Assembly (NCBI GenBank): GCA_030748805.1
Contig: JASMLG010000073.1
Location: forward strand, 1 to 64,000
Length of the DNA stretch: 64,000 nt
Reading direction: 5' to 3'
Source of the DNA: Phycisphaerales bacterium
GTDB lineage: Bacteria > Planctomycetota > Phycisphaerae > Phycisphaerales > SM1A02
A program made the position numbers and the translations under genes. Below, piece by piece: positions 41,529 to 50,510 of the stretch; positions within the stretch are counted from its first letter, which is position 1, and the number at the start of each line of letters is the position of its first letter. The notes beneath the pieces were generated by a model. The model was not told where the DNA came from, made no database searches, and saw nothing but the letters and a program-made list of their open reading frames with translations.

Positions 41529-43001
41529 ATGGCTTTGACCGAAAGTTCACATTTTGATTTGATTGTTATTGGCTCCGGTCCTGGGGGGTACGTTGGTGCG
41601 ATTCGTGCTGCTCAACTTGGTTTGAAGGTTGCTTGCGTCGACCGAGACAAACTTGGTGGTGTTTGTTTGAACTGGGGTTGTATTCCATCAAAGGCACTTC
41701 TGCATGGTGCCGAAGTGTATGACGAAGCGGTGAACCATGGCAAGGAGTGGGGCATAAACATTAATGATGTCTCAGTTGATTGGGGAGCCTTTATTGGAAA
41801 GAGTAGAAAAATCACCGAGCAACTAAATGGTGGTGTTGGTTATCTATTCAAGAAAAACAACATTGAGCACATTCGCGGTCATGCGCGAATATGCTCTGGT
41901 AACAACGGAGTAACTCCTTGTACTGTTGAAGTTCGTACACCCAATGGTGACTATTACAACGGAAATGGTGGTGAAATTGTTAAGACAATTACAGCGGATC
42001 GAATTTTAGTCGCAACAGGTGCAAAGCCCCGCGAGTTACCATTTGCTCATTTTGATGGCAAGACCATATTAAATTCATCGAACGCAATGACTTTAGAGAA
42101 GAGGCCAGACTCACTAATCATAATTGGATCTGGTGCAATAGGAATGGAGTTTGCATACGTGTATAACTCTTTTGGAACAGACGTAACAGTTATTGAAATG
42201 CTAGATCGAATTATCCCACTTGAAGATGAAGAAATTAGCAAATTAGCACAACGTGCATTTCAAAAACAGGGGATGTCATTTCACACAGGAGCGTCAGTTG
42301 ATTCGATTGAAACAGATGACAATGGTGCAAGAGTCACTTTTAATAAAGGCGGCGAAGATACAACAATAGAAGCACAAAAGGTATTGGTGGCAATTGGAGT
42401 TGGTCCACGCTGTGATGGTCTTTTTGACGATTCGCTTGAAATTGAGTTACACCGAGGTTACATAAAAACAGATGCCAAAGATGTTCAAGAACCAACATAC
42501 AAAACAAATATTCCTGGAATTTTTGCGATCGGAGACATAATTGGTCCTCCGCTACTTGCTCATGTTGCTTCCGAGGAAGCAGTAATTTGTGTAGAAAGAA
42601 TGACCGGTCACAATATTCTGGGTGTTGATTACAAAGCAATTCCAGGTTGCACATATACAAACCCCCAAATTGCGTCAATTGGAATGACGGAACAGCAAGC
42701 CAAGGACGCTGGCATTGATTACACCAAGGGTGTTTACTCATTAAAGGCGCATGGAAAAGCAATAGCCGTAGGTGCGGCAGAAGGAATAGTTAAATTGATT
42801 GCAAGTAAACCGTACGGTGAAATATTGGGAGCACACATTATTGGTCACGATGCAAGTGAACTAATAGCCGAAGTAGGTTTAGCAATTCGACTTGAAGCAA
42901 CTGTTGAAGATATTATCTCGACAATGCACGCACACCCAACCATGGCTGAGTCAATTCATGAAGCAGCTCTTGGTACTGAAGATAGAATGATTCACAATTG
43001 A
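41529..43001 (+). CDS. lpdA: Dihydrolipoyl dehydrogenase (E3)
   Basis: 490-aa flavoprotein reoxidising dihydrolipoamide in pyruvate/2-oxoglutarate dehydrogenase or glycine cleavage. FAD motif DLIVIGSGPGGYVGAIRAAQLG, redox disulfide in GGVCLNWGCIPSKALLH (Cys-x4-Cys), NAD-binding LIIIGSGAIGMEFAYVYNSFG, FAIGDIIGPPLLAHVASEEA, and the catalytic His-Glu dyad in HAHPTMAESIHEAAL. A Shine-Dalgarno (AAAGGAAGGT) lies next to the ATG. It is coupled to the M16 peptidase gene (4-nt overlap), not to E1/E2 genes. Confidence 0.96.
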   Translation: MALTESSHFDLIVIGSGPGGYVGAIRAAQLGLKVACVDRDKLGGVCLNWGCIPSKALLHGAEVYDEAVNHGKEWGININDVSVDWGAFIGKSRKITEQLNGGVGYLFKKNNIEHIRGHARICSGNNGVTPCTVEVRTPNGDYYNGNGGEIVKTITADRILVATGAKPRELPFAHFDGKTILNSSNAMTLEKRPDSLIIIGSGAIGMEFAYVYNSFGTDVTVIEMLDRIIPLEDEEISKLAQRAFQKQGMSFHTGASVDSIETDDNGARVTFNKGGEDTTIEAQKVLVAIGVGPRCDGLFDDSLEIELHRGYIKTDAKDVQEPTYKTNIPGIFAIGDIIGPPLLAHVASEEAVICVERMTGHNILGVDYKAIPGCTYTNPQIASIGMTEQQAKDAGIDYTKGVYSLKAHGKAIAVGAAEGIVKLIASKPYGEILGAHIIGHDASELIAEVGLAIRLEATVEDIISTMHAHPTMAESIHEAALGTEDRMIHN

Positions 43002-44215
43002 CTTACAAATATTCTGAAACAACACTTGACAACGGACTAAGAATTGTTGCAGAGAGTTCACCTGAAGCAGCAACTGCCGCTATTGGGTTTTTTGTAAAGA
43101 CGGGTGCTCGAGATGAAAGATCAACACTTATGGGAGCGAGTCATTTTCTTGAACACATGATGTTCAAGGGAACAGAAACTATGTCTGCAGAAGAAGTTGA
43201 CATTGCTTTCGACAACTTGGGTGCTCAACACAACGCGTTTACTTCTGGTGAAATGACAGCATTTTGGGGCGCTGGTTTACCAGATGTAATTGAGGATGTA
43301 CACGATATTCTTGCCAATATTCTGAGACCGTCACTTCGTCAAGAGGACTTTGATGCAGAAAAAAGCGTCATCCTTGAAGAAATCGCGATGTATGAGGACC
43401 AACCATTTTGGGTTTTGTATGAAAGTGCACTTGAGTTTTATTATGGAAATAACACGCTTGGGCACAGAGTGCTTGGAACTCCAGAAACCATAAATAAAAT
43501 GACAAGGGACGAGTTGGCAAATTACTTTGTTCAACAATATAGCGCAGACAACACAATTGTTGCAATTACAGGAAATGTTGAAATTGATTCGATGGTTGAT
43601 CGAATTCAAGAAAGGTGTGGTTCTTGGGAACGAACTGGAGTAACTCGTACATACGATTCAATAACTCGAAATGGTGGTAAATTTCAAAAGGAAATAGATG
43701 AACTACAGCAGTGTTATTTAATGATGATGATGCCGAGCGCTTCATTTCAAGATAGTAAACGGCATGCAGTTGGTGCTCTTGGGTCTATTCTTGGGGGTGG
43801 CGATTGCTCACGTTTGCACTGGGCTCTTGTTGACAAGGGGATTGCGGAAGCAGCATCAGCAAGCGTGGACGCTCATGACAAATATGGTGAACAGTTAGCG
43901 TGGGCAATTTGTCAGACAGCCGATGCAGACAATGTTTCAGAAATAATGATTAGCGAAATGGAAAAACTTTGCAAAACACTAACTCAAAACGATTTGTCTA
44001 GAGTTGTTGCAAAAGCAGCGACTGCAGCAGCAATTGGTAGCGAAAAACCAGTCGGACGCATGCAGCGACTAGGCGGAATGTTGACCACTTGTGGTGAATA
44101 TATTTCTTTGGAAGAAGAACTAAATTCAATAGAATCCTTAACAATAGATGATTTAGTGGTGTCTGCAGAAGCATTTCCCTGGTCTCCGATATTAAAGGCC
44201 TCAACTGCTGGTTAA
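42998..44215 (+). CDS. M16-family zinc peptidase (processing-peptidase-like)
   Basis: 405 aa. Inverted zinc motif HFLEH (His49, Glu52, His53) in GASHFLEHMMFKGTETMSAEEV, with the third ligand in EKSVILEEIAMYEDQP about 75 residues on. NTLGHRVLGTPETINKMTRDEL and YSADNTIVAITGNV are typical of the bacterial PqqL/mitochondrial processing-peptidase-like group. It probably acts on small peptides or leader sequences. The TTG start at 42998 overlaps the lpdA stop. The C-terminal M16 half has the usual degenerate second domain. recO follows after 3 bp. Confidence 0.9.
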   Translation: MTYKYSETTLDNGLRIVAESSPEAATAAIGFFVKTGARDERSTLMGASHFLEHMMFKGTETMSAEEVDIAFDNLGAQHNAFTSGEMTAFWGAGLPDVIEDVHDILANILRPSLRQEDFDAEKSVILEEIAMYEDQPFWVLYESALEFYYGNNTLGHRVLGTPETINKMTRDELANYFVQQYSADNTIVAITGNVEIDSMVDRIQERCGSWERTGVTRTYDSITRNGGKFQKEIDELQQCYLMMMMPSASFQDSKRHAVGALGSILGGGDCSRLHWALVDKGIAEAASASVDAHDKYGEQLAWAICQTADADNVSEIMISEMEKLCKTLTQNDLSRVVAKAATAAAIGSEKPVGRMQRLGGMLTTCGEYISLEEELNSIESLTIDDLVVSAEAFPWSPILKASTAG

Positions 44216-44218
44216 CTT

Positions 44219-44926
44219 ATGGCGGTGTTTTCTGACAGTGCGATTTGTTTACGTTGTTGGGACTTCTCAGAAACTAGCCAAACGGTTTGTCTGTTAACAA
44301 AAGAAAATGGTTTAATTCGTGGTCTTGCCAAGGGGTCAAAACGAGATAATGGTTCTTTTTCTGGTGGTTTCGATCCACTTACTAGGGGTAATGTTGTTGC
44401 AAGAACAAAACGAAGTAGTGATCTTGCAACATTAACCGAATGGCAACTCGATCATGTTTGGTGGTCAGCAAGAAAAGATTTACAAATAAACCAGTGTGCA
44501 ATATATATGCTTGACATAATTTTTAGGATGATTACTGACCAGGACCCACACACAAACATTTACGAAACACTTTTAACCACACTAGACAGAATAGAAAGAG
44601 GCCACGATTATGATTGGTCGCTTCTTCGCTTCCAATGGTCGCTGCTGGTTGAAACTGGATATCAACCAAAATTAGAGACCGTTTGTGAAACGGAGCAAAT
44701 CGTTGCGTTTAGTTCAAAAGAGGGAGGGGTAGTAAAGGACACAGGAGAAATTGACAGAGTGCGAGTTCGTAAGGAGACGATTGAGATACTTCGAACGTTA
44801 TTAGATGACAGGCCAAATCAACCTGCTGAGCCAGAGGTTTTAAATAGAGCAAATCGCCTTCTGGCACATTACATACGCGACATAATCGGAAAAGACACCG
44901 CTGCCATGCGATGGATGTGGAATTAA
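44219..44926 (+). CDS. recO: DNA repair protein RecO
   Basis: 235 aa. RecO assists RecA loading and strand annealing. The N-terminal OB fold includes AICLRCWDFSETSQTVCLLTKENGLIRGLAKGSKR (family D..E.s.vv.l.T.e.G....aKGark) and GGFDPLTRGNVVARTK. The C-terminal helical domain includes RFQWSLLVETGYQPKLETV (family fel.lL...Gy.P.l..C). The Cys-rich zinc site of many RecO is reduced to a single region with VCETEQIVAFSSKEGG and appears incomplete. It is the third gene of the lpdA-M16-recO operon. Confidence 0.9.
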   Translation: MAVFSDSAICLRCWDFSETSQTVCLLTKENGLIRGLAKGSKRDNGSFSGGFDPLTRGNVVARTKRSSDLATLTEWQLDHVWWSARKDLQINQCAIYMLDIIFRMITDQDPHTNIYETLLTTLDRIERGHDYDWSLLRFQWSLLVETGYQPKLETVCETEQIVAFSSKEGGVVKDTGEIDRVRVRKETIEILRTLLDDRPNQPAEPEVLNRANRLLAHYIRDIIGKDTAAMRWMWN

Positions 44927-44955
44927 TTGGCTCCAATCTTTATTAACAGTTTTTT

Positions 44956-45120
44956 CTGGAAAAGGACAGCGGGTGTAAAAAAGGACCGCGGGTCATTTTT
45001 TTTCTGGTTCTGGAAAAGGATCGCGGGTGTGGAAAAGGACCGCTGGTCATTTAATGTGCAGGTTTAGTTGCGTTCTGGAAAAGGACCGCGGGTGTGGAAA
45101 AGGACAGCGGGTCATTTTTT
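44956..45120. repeat. Three ~45-bp intergenic repeats (CTGGAAAAGGACCGCGGGTGT)
   Basis: Units begin at 44956, 45010 and 45075. Each contains two direct half-units reading GAAAAGGACCGCGGGT or a close variant and ends in GGTCATTTTTT. Six half-units in all fill most of the 307-bp gap between recO and parA. There is no clear hairpin other than short CCGCGG cores. The T-rich ends might stop transcription. Not CRISPR (no spacers). Function unknown. Confidence 0.75.
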
Positions 45121-45221
45121 GTGCGGATTTCGTAGCGTGACTTTCCGGGTGTCTTCTTAATTGGCACTTTGGGTAATTAATGGTGAGATGTAGGATTTCT
45201 ACAGTCGCTTTTGTGTTTAGT

Positions 45222-45227
45222 TATACT
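45222..45227 (+). promoter_or_regulatory. -10 hexamer, leaderless promoter of parA
   Basis: TATACT, 6-nt spacer GACAGT, GTG at 45234; the last bases of the recO-parA gap. Confidence 0.5.
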
Positions 45228-45233
45228 GACAGT

Positions 45234-46115
45234 GTGAGAAACACGAGAATCATTTCATTATTAAACCAGAAGGGCGGGGTTGGGAAAACCACGACGACAG
45301 TGAACCTTGCTGCGGGAATCGCGAAAGAGAAAAACGAATCTGGAATGTTAAACAATGTTCTTGTCATTGATCTCGACCCTCAGACCCATCTTGGATTGCA
45401 TTTTGGAGTTGATGATGCAGCAGTATCTGTCTACGACTTGTTAATGGATGAATCGGTGAATGTAGTTGATACGATTGTTTCAGCTCGCGACAACATTGAT
45501 CTTATTACAAGTGAAGTTGATCTAGCTGCTGCGGAATCGGAACTTGCATCAAAAACTGATAGGCACGATTTACTTGCAAAAAAACTTGCACCAATAATCG
45601 ATACTTACGATTACATTTTGATTGATTGTCCACCGAGTTTGGGCTTACTAACCATAAACGCACTTGCTGCATCAAAGGAATTAATAGTTCCAATGCAAAC
45701 CCATTTCCTAGCTCTGCAAGGTGTTAGCCGCCTATTTGAAACAGTGCAAATGCTAGTTGGCGGATTGAATCCAGAACTTGCTGTTTCTGGCATAGTCCTT
45801 TGTATGCACGAAAAGAACACAAAACTAGCACGTGAAGTTGTTGATGATTTAACTGAATTTTTTGAATCGTCAAGAGAAACCCAAGTTCCATGGAAAAACT
45901 GCGTAATTTTCGACCCTCCAATTCGCAGATGTGTAAAACTTGCAGAGGCACCAAGTTTTGGACAAACAATTTTTGATTACCAGCCAGATTGTGCTGGCGC
46001 AAAGGACTATAAGAAACTTTCAGAAAGTGTAATTAGAGTAAATCAATCAGTTGAAATTGAAGTGATTACTGTAAAGGAAGAACTTCCAAGCGAAGCAGTA
46101 AATGAGCCCGCATGA
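45234..46115 (+). CDS. parA: Chromosome-partitioning ATPase ParA (Soj/MinD superfamily)
   Basis: 293 aa. Deviant Walker A NQKGGVGKTTTTVNLAAG near the N-terminus, VIDLDPQTHLGLHFG (Walker A'), DYILIDCPPSLGLLTINAL (Walker B) and PMQTHFLALQGVSRLFETV. These are standard Soj-type motifs. The GTG at 45234 (MRNTRII) is chosen over an ATG 18 codons upstream because TATACT lies exactly 6 nt before it and Soj proteins start just ahead of the P-loop. It is unlinked from parB. It overlaps the VanZ-like gene by 14 bp. Confidence 0.94.
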   Translation: MRNTRIISLLNQKGGVGKTTTTVNLAAGIAKEKNESGMLNNVLVIDLDPQTHLGLHFGVDDAAVSVYDLLMDESVNVVDTIVSARDNIDLITSEVDLAAAESELASKTDRHDLLAKKLAPIIDTYDYILIDCPPSLGLLTINALAASKELIVPMQTHFLALQGVSRLFETVQMLVGGLNPELAVSGIVLCMHEKNTKLAREVVDDLTEFFESSRETQVPWKNCVIFDPPIRRCVKLAEAPSFGQTIFDYQPDCAGAKDYKKLSESVIRVNQSVEIEVITVKEELPSEAVNEPA

Positions 46116-46854
46116 TTTAACCATTCGTCATTGGCGAATTGTATTTGTGTTATGGCTGCTATTACTGACCGTTGCAACACACTTCCCGCAAGCGGCACCT
46201 AGTGGCAACCCTGTTTTTGAAACCCCAGACAAAATGCTTCACTTCATTTGTTTTGGGCTGCTTGGATTCATTTTTATGTGCGCAAGATGGTTTCGTACAC
46301 CGTTTATTTGTTTTGTAACAATTGCTCTATGGGCGCTTATAGATGAAATTACACAAGATTTACTTCCGCTCAATAGACCATTTAGTTATGCAGATTTGAT
46401 TGCCGGCGACTTGGGAATAATGTCATTCTTGTTTTGGTCTGGAGCACTCTCAAAGGACTCAACTATCAAAATTAGAGAGTCAGTCGAAAGAACCCTATCA
46501 ACGACTAAGAACTGGTTTACAATTTTATTTATTAGTTTTGTAGTTGGCGTTGTATCCATGGTATTGTTTTGGTTTTCGTTTAAAACTATCTTAGGCAAGC
46601 AATATTCCTCAGCTTCTTTCTTTGTCTCGATTCTTGTTACTACTGGATGTGTCCTGTGGTTTTTTGTGGCAAATGGCGGATTACAGGAAACGGCAGCGCG
46701 ACTCATAAAAAGTATGCTTCAAGCTGTTCTTGTGACGATTGTGATTGCAGCAATGATTGGAATTACCGTCTCTTATACACAGCTTGATCCATGGGTTGCT
46801 GTTCTTGCTGCGGTTGTAGTTTGCCTGCGTTTCGTTTGGAACCGAGCAACATGA
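46102..46854 (+). CDS. VanZ-like membrane protein
   Basis: 250 aa, about seven hydrophobic helices. The first half fits the VanZ-like family: a periplasmic-facing DKMLHFICFGLLGFIFM (conserved K-x-x-H) and ALIDEITQDLLPLNRPFSYADLIAGDLGI (conserved E..Q...p.R..d..D...n..G). The C-terminal half (VVGVVSMVLFWFSF, SILVTTGCVLWFFVANG, VLVTIVIAAMIGITV) is extra. VanZ relatives affect glycopeptide sensitivity or envelope lipids; exact role unknown. The start overlaps parA; the stop overlaps murJ (ATGA). One operon. Confidence 0.8.
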   Translation: MSPHDLTIRHWRIVFVLWLLLLTVATHFPQAAPSGNPVFETPDKMLHFICFGLLGFIFMCARWFRTPFICFVTIALWALIDEITQDLLPLNRPFSYADLIAGDLGIMSFLFWSGALSKDSTIKIRESVERTLSTTKNWFTILFISFVVGVVSMVLFWFSFKTILGKQYSSASFFVSILVTTGCVLWFFVANGGLQETAARLIKSMLQAVLVTIVIAAMIGITVSYTQLDPWVAVLAAVVVCLRFVWNRAT

Positions 46855-48419
46855 AATTAAAAGATAACCTAGAAAGAAACACAAGGACAAACAGTTTACT
46901 TACTTTAGTTAGCCGATTTATGGGCTTATTACGAGACGGAGCAATATCGCGACTCTTTGGTACAGGACCGATGTCTTCTGCGTTCTACTTTGCGTTTTTA
47001 ATACCTAATTTGTTTCGGCGGCTTTTTGGCGAAGGTGCGCTTGCTGCTGCCTTTCTTCCAAGTTATACAAAATTGCAAATGCAAGATCCTCAACTTGCAA
47101 AAGCGTTTGCAACATTAACCACTTCAAAACTGGTAACTCTTCTGGGTTTAATAACAATAATTGCTGAATTGCTTTTGTGGGCTATTGTCTCATCTCAATC
47201 AGAGCCAAGCGTATCACTTAAATTAACGATGGTGATGTTGCCATACATGCCGCTAGTTTGCCTAGTTGCAGTGTTCGGGGCGATGTTACACGTACACGAT
47301 AGATTTGGTCCCACTGCGGCTGCTCCAATTATTTTAAACGGGTTCATGATTATCTCGGCATTTGGACTTGTTGGATTGTTTGATAACCCATTTAATCACA
47401 TGATTTTGATAGGGATTTCAGTTGTCCTTGCTGGAGTTGTTCAGGTTACTTGGTCACTTCTTGCACTTAGGAAGTTTGGTTGGTTTACAACAGATACCAA
47501 AATTGCAAGTGGTGAACTGAAAATAATGATGCGTCGAATGCTTCCTATGATTCTTGGCCTTGGAACTCTACAAATAAATACTTTGCTAGATGGATTGGTT
47601 GCAAACTGGACAAACCTTTTTGGCAAGTCATTCTTTTTTGGTTTGCAATACCCACTTGGCGATGGAGCAATGGCTTCTATTACATGGGCTCAACGCCTAT
47701 ATCAATTTCCGCTTGGTGTCTTTGGAATTGCAGTTGCAACAGCAATTTACCCCTTACTTGCAAAACAGACAAAAAATCAGGCATCATTTACATCTACGAT
47801 TCAACGAGGTTTACGACTGGTCGTTTATGTTGGTTTACCTGCAAGTGCAGGTTTGATTTTAGTAAGAGATCCACTTTCAGCAGTTATTTTTCAAGGGGCA
47901 AACTTTACTAGCGAAGATGCTATGAAGGTAGGTGCTATTTTGCTGGGATATGCTCCAGCAGTATGGGCATATTCTATGGTGCATATTTTAAATAGAGGGC
48001 TTTATGCAAAAGATGATGTGATGACTGCAGTTCGAATCTCAATGTTTTGTGTTGTTATAAATTTTGTTCTGAATGTGCTACTAATTTGGACACCACTTAA
48101 AACATCTGGGCTTGCTTGGTCAACTGCAATTTGCGGAGTAATACAAGCATGCATATTAATATTTGTGATTAATAAGCATGTTAAGCAACCAGTAAATTCA
48201 GAGGTTGTCCGATCTTGGCTCTCAACATCATTATTGACCGTTGTTATGAGTGGTTTTGTGGCTTATTTGATAAATCAAATGTGGAACCCGCTTGACGAAT
48301 GGTGGGACTCGCTTTTGACCCTTTCCTTGTCAGTTTTAACTGGCATGATAATTATGGTTGCGGGTAGTTGGTTTCTTAAAAAACCAGAGTTGCTCTGGGT
48401 TCTCGGACGCAACCGTTGA
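46851..48419 (+). CDS. murJ: Lipid II flippase MurJ (MviN family)
   Basis: 522-aa polytopic membrane protein of the MOP superfamily moving lipid II across the membrane for peptidoglycan synthesis. NSLLTLVSRFMGLLRDGAISRLFGTG and SAFYFAFLIPNLFRRLFGEGALAAAFLPSY are the family hallmarks (conserved Arg and RRLFxEGA), later ASITWAQRLYQFPLGVFGIAVATAIYPLLAKQ. The ATG at 46851 overlaps the VanZ-like stop; a longer frame from 46791 is inside that gene. Its presence shows that this lineage makes peptidoglycan precursors. Last gene of the parA operon. Confidence 0.96.
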   Translation: MKLKDNLERNTRTNSLLTLVSRFMGLLRDGAISRLFGTGPMSSAFYFAFLIPNLFRRLFGEGALAAAFLPSYTKLQMQDPQLAKAFATLTTSKLVTLLGLITIIAELLLWAIVSSQSEPSVSLKLTMVMLPYMPLVCLVAVFGAMLHVHDRFGPTAAAPIILNGFMIISAFGLVGLFDNPFNHMILIGISVVLAGVVQVTWSLLALRKFGWFTTDTKIASGELKIMMRRMLPMILGLGTLQINTLLDGLVANWTNLFGKSFFFGLQYPLGDGAMASITWAQRLYQFPLGVFGIAVATAIYPLLAKQTKNQASFTSTIQRGLRLVVYVGLPASAGLILVRDPLSAVIFQGANFTSEDAMKVGAILLGYAPAVWAYSMVHILNRGLYAKDDVMTAVRISMFCVVINFVLNVLLIWTPLKTSGLAWSTAICGVIQACILIFVINKHVKQPVNSEVVRSWLSTSLLTVVMSGFVAYLINQMWNPLDEWWDSLLTLSLSVLTGMIIMVAGSWFLKKPELLWVLGRNR

Positions 48420-48570
48420 TTATGAGTATTATTTGAACTTCAAATCTGTAACTTCAGTATAAACGAGAAGAGATTTTCTCCAAAGAGCGCTAAATGCGGA
48501 TTTTGGACTCTGAAAATGCCGATTGTGTGATTTGAGGATTCATAAAAACCGATAGAGAGTTGACATCAAT

Positions 48571-49134
48571 ATGGAATCAAAAGAGAAAAACCAAGATTTT
48601 CAGAATCGCACTACAGCAATGGAAAAGGATCCGCCAAAGAGGAGAACTGCTTGGCCAATTGTTCAGTTGTTTCTTCGTGTTCTTTGGGGTACTTTTGGCC
48701 GGCTTCTTTGGACAATGTTTCCGTTCTGCAGATCGTTCATATTAAGATTGTTTGGAGCCACTGTTGGTAAAAATTGCACATTTGCGAGAACCGTTCAAGT
48801 CACAATTCCATGGAATCTTGTAATTGGCAATAATTGCCATTTCGCAGATTACAGCATTTTGTATGCGCTTGGTCTTATTACGATTGGCGATGGAGTTCGA
48901 GTTGACATAAGGGCGCACCTTTGCGCCGGTTCTCATGACATGAAAGATACGACATTCCCACTAATCCGTCCACCGATTACCATTGGCAGCGGTTCTTATA
49001 TTGGTGTCGATTCTTATATTGCTCCGAATGTCACACTTGGACCTAACGTTATTGTTCATCCTCGCGCAAGTGTATATAGAAATTACGCTGACTCAGTAGA
49101 ACTTCAAGGTAATCCCGCAAAGGTAATCGAGTGA
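48571..49134 (+). CDS. Hexapeptide-repeat acyltransferase (WcaF-like), copy 1
   Basis: 187 aa. Left-handed beta-helix transferase: LRLFGATVGKNCTFARTVQVTIPWNLVIGNNC (typical WcaF opening, I-x-x-P-W-N-L), GDGVRVDIRAHLCAGSHDMKD (catalytic His in AGSHD) and RPPITIGSGSYIGVDSYIAPNVTLGPN with a C-terminal GNPAKVI. The family O-acetylates exopolysaccharide or LPS sugars using acetyl-CoA. N-terminal 40 residues are polar with one hydrophobic amphipathic segment (IVQLFLRVLWGTFGRLLW). It is coupled to the following fusion gene by a GTGA overlap. Upstream is a 150-bp gap with no recognised signal beyond a TTGACA near 48557. Confidence 0.85.
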   Translation: MESKEKNQDFQNRTTAMEKDPPKRRTAWPIVQLFLRVLWGTFGRLLWTMFPFCRSFILRLFGATVGKNCTFARTVQVTIPWNLVIGNNCHFADYSILYALGLITIGDGVRVDIRAHLCAGSHDMKDTTFPLIRPPITIGSGSYIGVDSYIAPNVTLGPNVIVHPRASVYRNYADSVELQGNPAKVIE

Positions 49135-50510
49135 CACAAATGCGGCAGTTTATTTGGAATTATATTGGTAAGCCAATTTTTTTTCTGACACCACACAACG
49201 CTTATTTGTACAGAAGAATTGTTTTAAGATTGTTTGGAATGAAATGTGGAAGAAACGTTCGCATTCGTAGGAGCGTTAAAATCAACAAGCCATGGAATGT
49301 TACCGTGGGTGATTTGGTTATCTTTGGTGATGGTGTAATTGTACGTGCTGAAGAATCAATTTACATCGGAGTAAGATCTTCAATAAGTCAATATGTAATG
49401 CTTCTTACAGTTTGCGGAGATTGCAAGACCGGTGGAAAAACTAATCGAAGAGGAAAAATAATAATCGAAGATGATTGTTGGGTAGCAACCGATACAGTAG
49501 TAATGCCAAGTTCATTCATTGAACAAGGTGTTGTGGTTGGAGCAAGAGGGGTTGTTGACGGAAAACTTCCAAAATGGAAAATATGCACTGGTGAACCAGC
49601 AGTAGCAAGAGCAGAACGCGTCCTTTACATTCATGAGAAAGTTGCTCCTAGGCCTGGGCATTTATCAAACATCGAAGTAATCATTCCTGTTCGAAATGAA
49701 GAAGTGAATCTTCCTTATACTTTGGCAAGCGTTATTCAGTGGGCAGATAAGGTTTGGGTTGTTGACTCTGAATCTACTGACAAAACACACGAAATCGCTA
49801 GTAATGCAGGAGCAGAGGTTGTAGTACAGCCATGGCTTGGTTATGCAAAGCAAAAGAACTGGGCAGTAAACAATCTAGACATACAATCTGACTGGGTGTT
49901 TTTTCTTGACGCGGACGAAACGATTCTCCCAAAACTTCGAGACGAGATTTGCGAAATAGCTTCCCAGCCGGTTAATGAAACAAACTACTCCGCGTTTAAT
50001 GTAAATCGATATTTTGTATTTCTAGGAAAACGCATCCGACATTGTGGGTATTTTCCAAGTTGGAACGTTCGTTTTTTCAAGCGCGGAAAAGCCATATACG
50101 AAGACCGAGATGTGCATGAGCACATGCTTGTTGAAGGAAAAATAGGAAAACTGCGGGGTTTAATGGAGCATAATGATCGGCGGGGACTTGAGTGTTACTT
50201 AGATAAGCACAATAAATATTCAACTTTAGAAGCAAGGGAAATTGTTTCTAAACCGAAAAAGAACGAAAATACAATTGAACCAAAATTGTTTGGAAATGTT
50301 CAAGAGCGAAGACGATGGGTTAAACATTTTATTTATCCTTGGTTGCCGGGGAAGTGGCTTTTTAGATTTATTTGGATGTACGGAATACGTTTGGGATTTT
50401 TAGATGGTCTAACTGGTTTGCGTTTTTGCCTATTTATTTCAACTTACGAAATATTCATTTCTTTGAAAATGATTGAAATTAAAAAAGGTCTATCTAATCA
50501 TGATGGATGA
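49131..50510 (+). CDS. Fusion: hexapeptide acyltransferase + family 2 glycosyltransferase (WaaE/KdtX-like)
   Basis: 459 aa. Residues 1-165 form a WcaF-like beta-helix domain (RIVLRLFGMKCGRNVRIRRS, VKINKPWNVTVGDL, SISQYVMLLTVCGDC at the place of the usual His loop, DDCWVATDTVVMPSSF, CTGEPAVARAERV). Residues about 180-459 are a GT2 glycosyltransferase: EVIIPVRNEEVNLPYTLAS, WADKVWVVDSESTDKTHEIA, FFLDADETILPKL (D-x-D-E) and IRHCGYFPSWNVRFFKRG with the WaaE/lipooligosaccharide glucosyltransferase-like C-terminus. The catalytic His of the acyltransferase loop (AGxHD in the sister genes) is replaced by VCGDCK, so that half may be inactive. It would act at the inner membrane on glycan precursors. Start GTG 49131, alternative ATG 49140. 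Confidence 0.85.
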   Translation: MTQMRQFIWNYIGKPIFFLTPHNAYLYRRIVLRLFGMKCGRNVRIRRSVKINKPWNVTVGDLVIFGDGVIVRAEESIYIGVRSSISQYVMLLTVCGDCKTGGKTNRRGKIIIEDDCWVATDTVVMPSSFIEQGVVVGARGVVDGKLPKWKICTGEPAVARAERVLYIHEKVAPRPGHLSNIEVIIPVRNEEVNLPYTLASVIQWADKVWVVDSESTDKTHEIASNAGAEVVVQPWLGYAKQKNWAVNNLDIQSDWVFFLDADETILPKLRDEICEIASQPVNETNYSAFNVNRYFVFLGKRIRHCGYFPSWNVRFFKRGKAIYEDRDVHEHMLVEGKIGKLRGLMEHNDRRGLECYLDKHNKYSTLEAREIVSKPKKNENTIEPKLFGNVQERRRWVKHFIYPWLPGKWLFRFIWMYGIRLGFLDGLTGLRFCLFISTYEIFISLKMIEIKKGLSNHDG

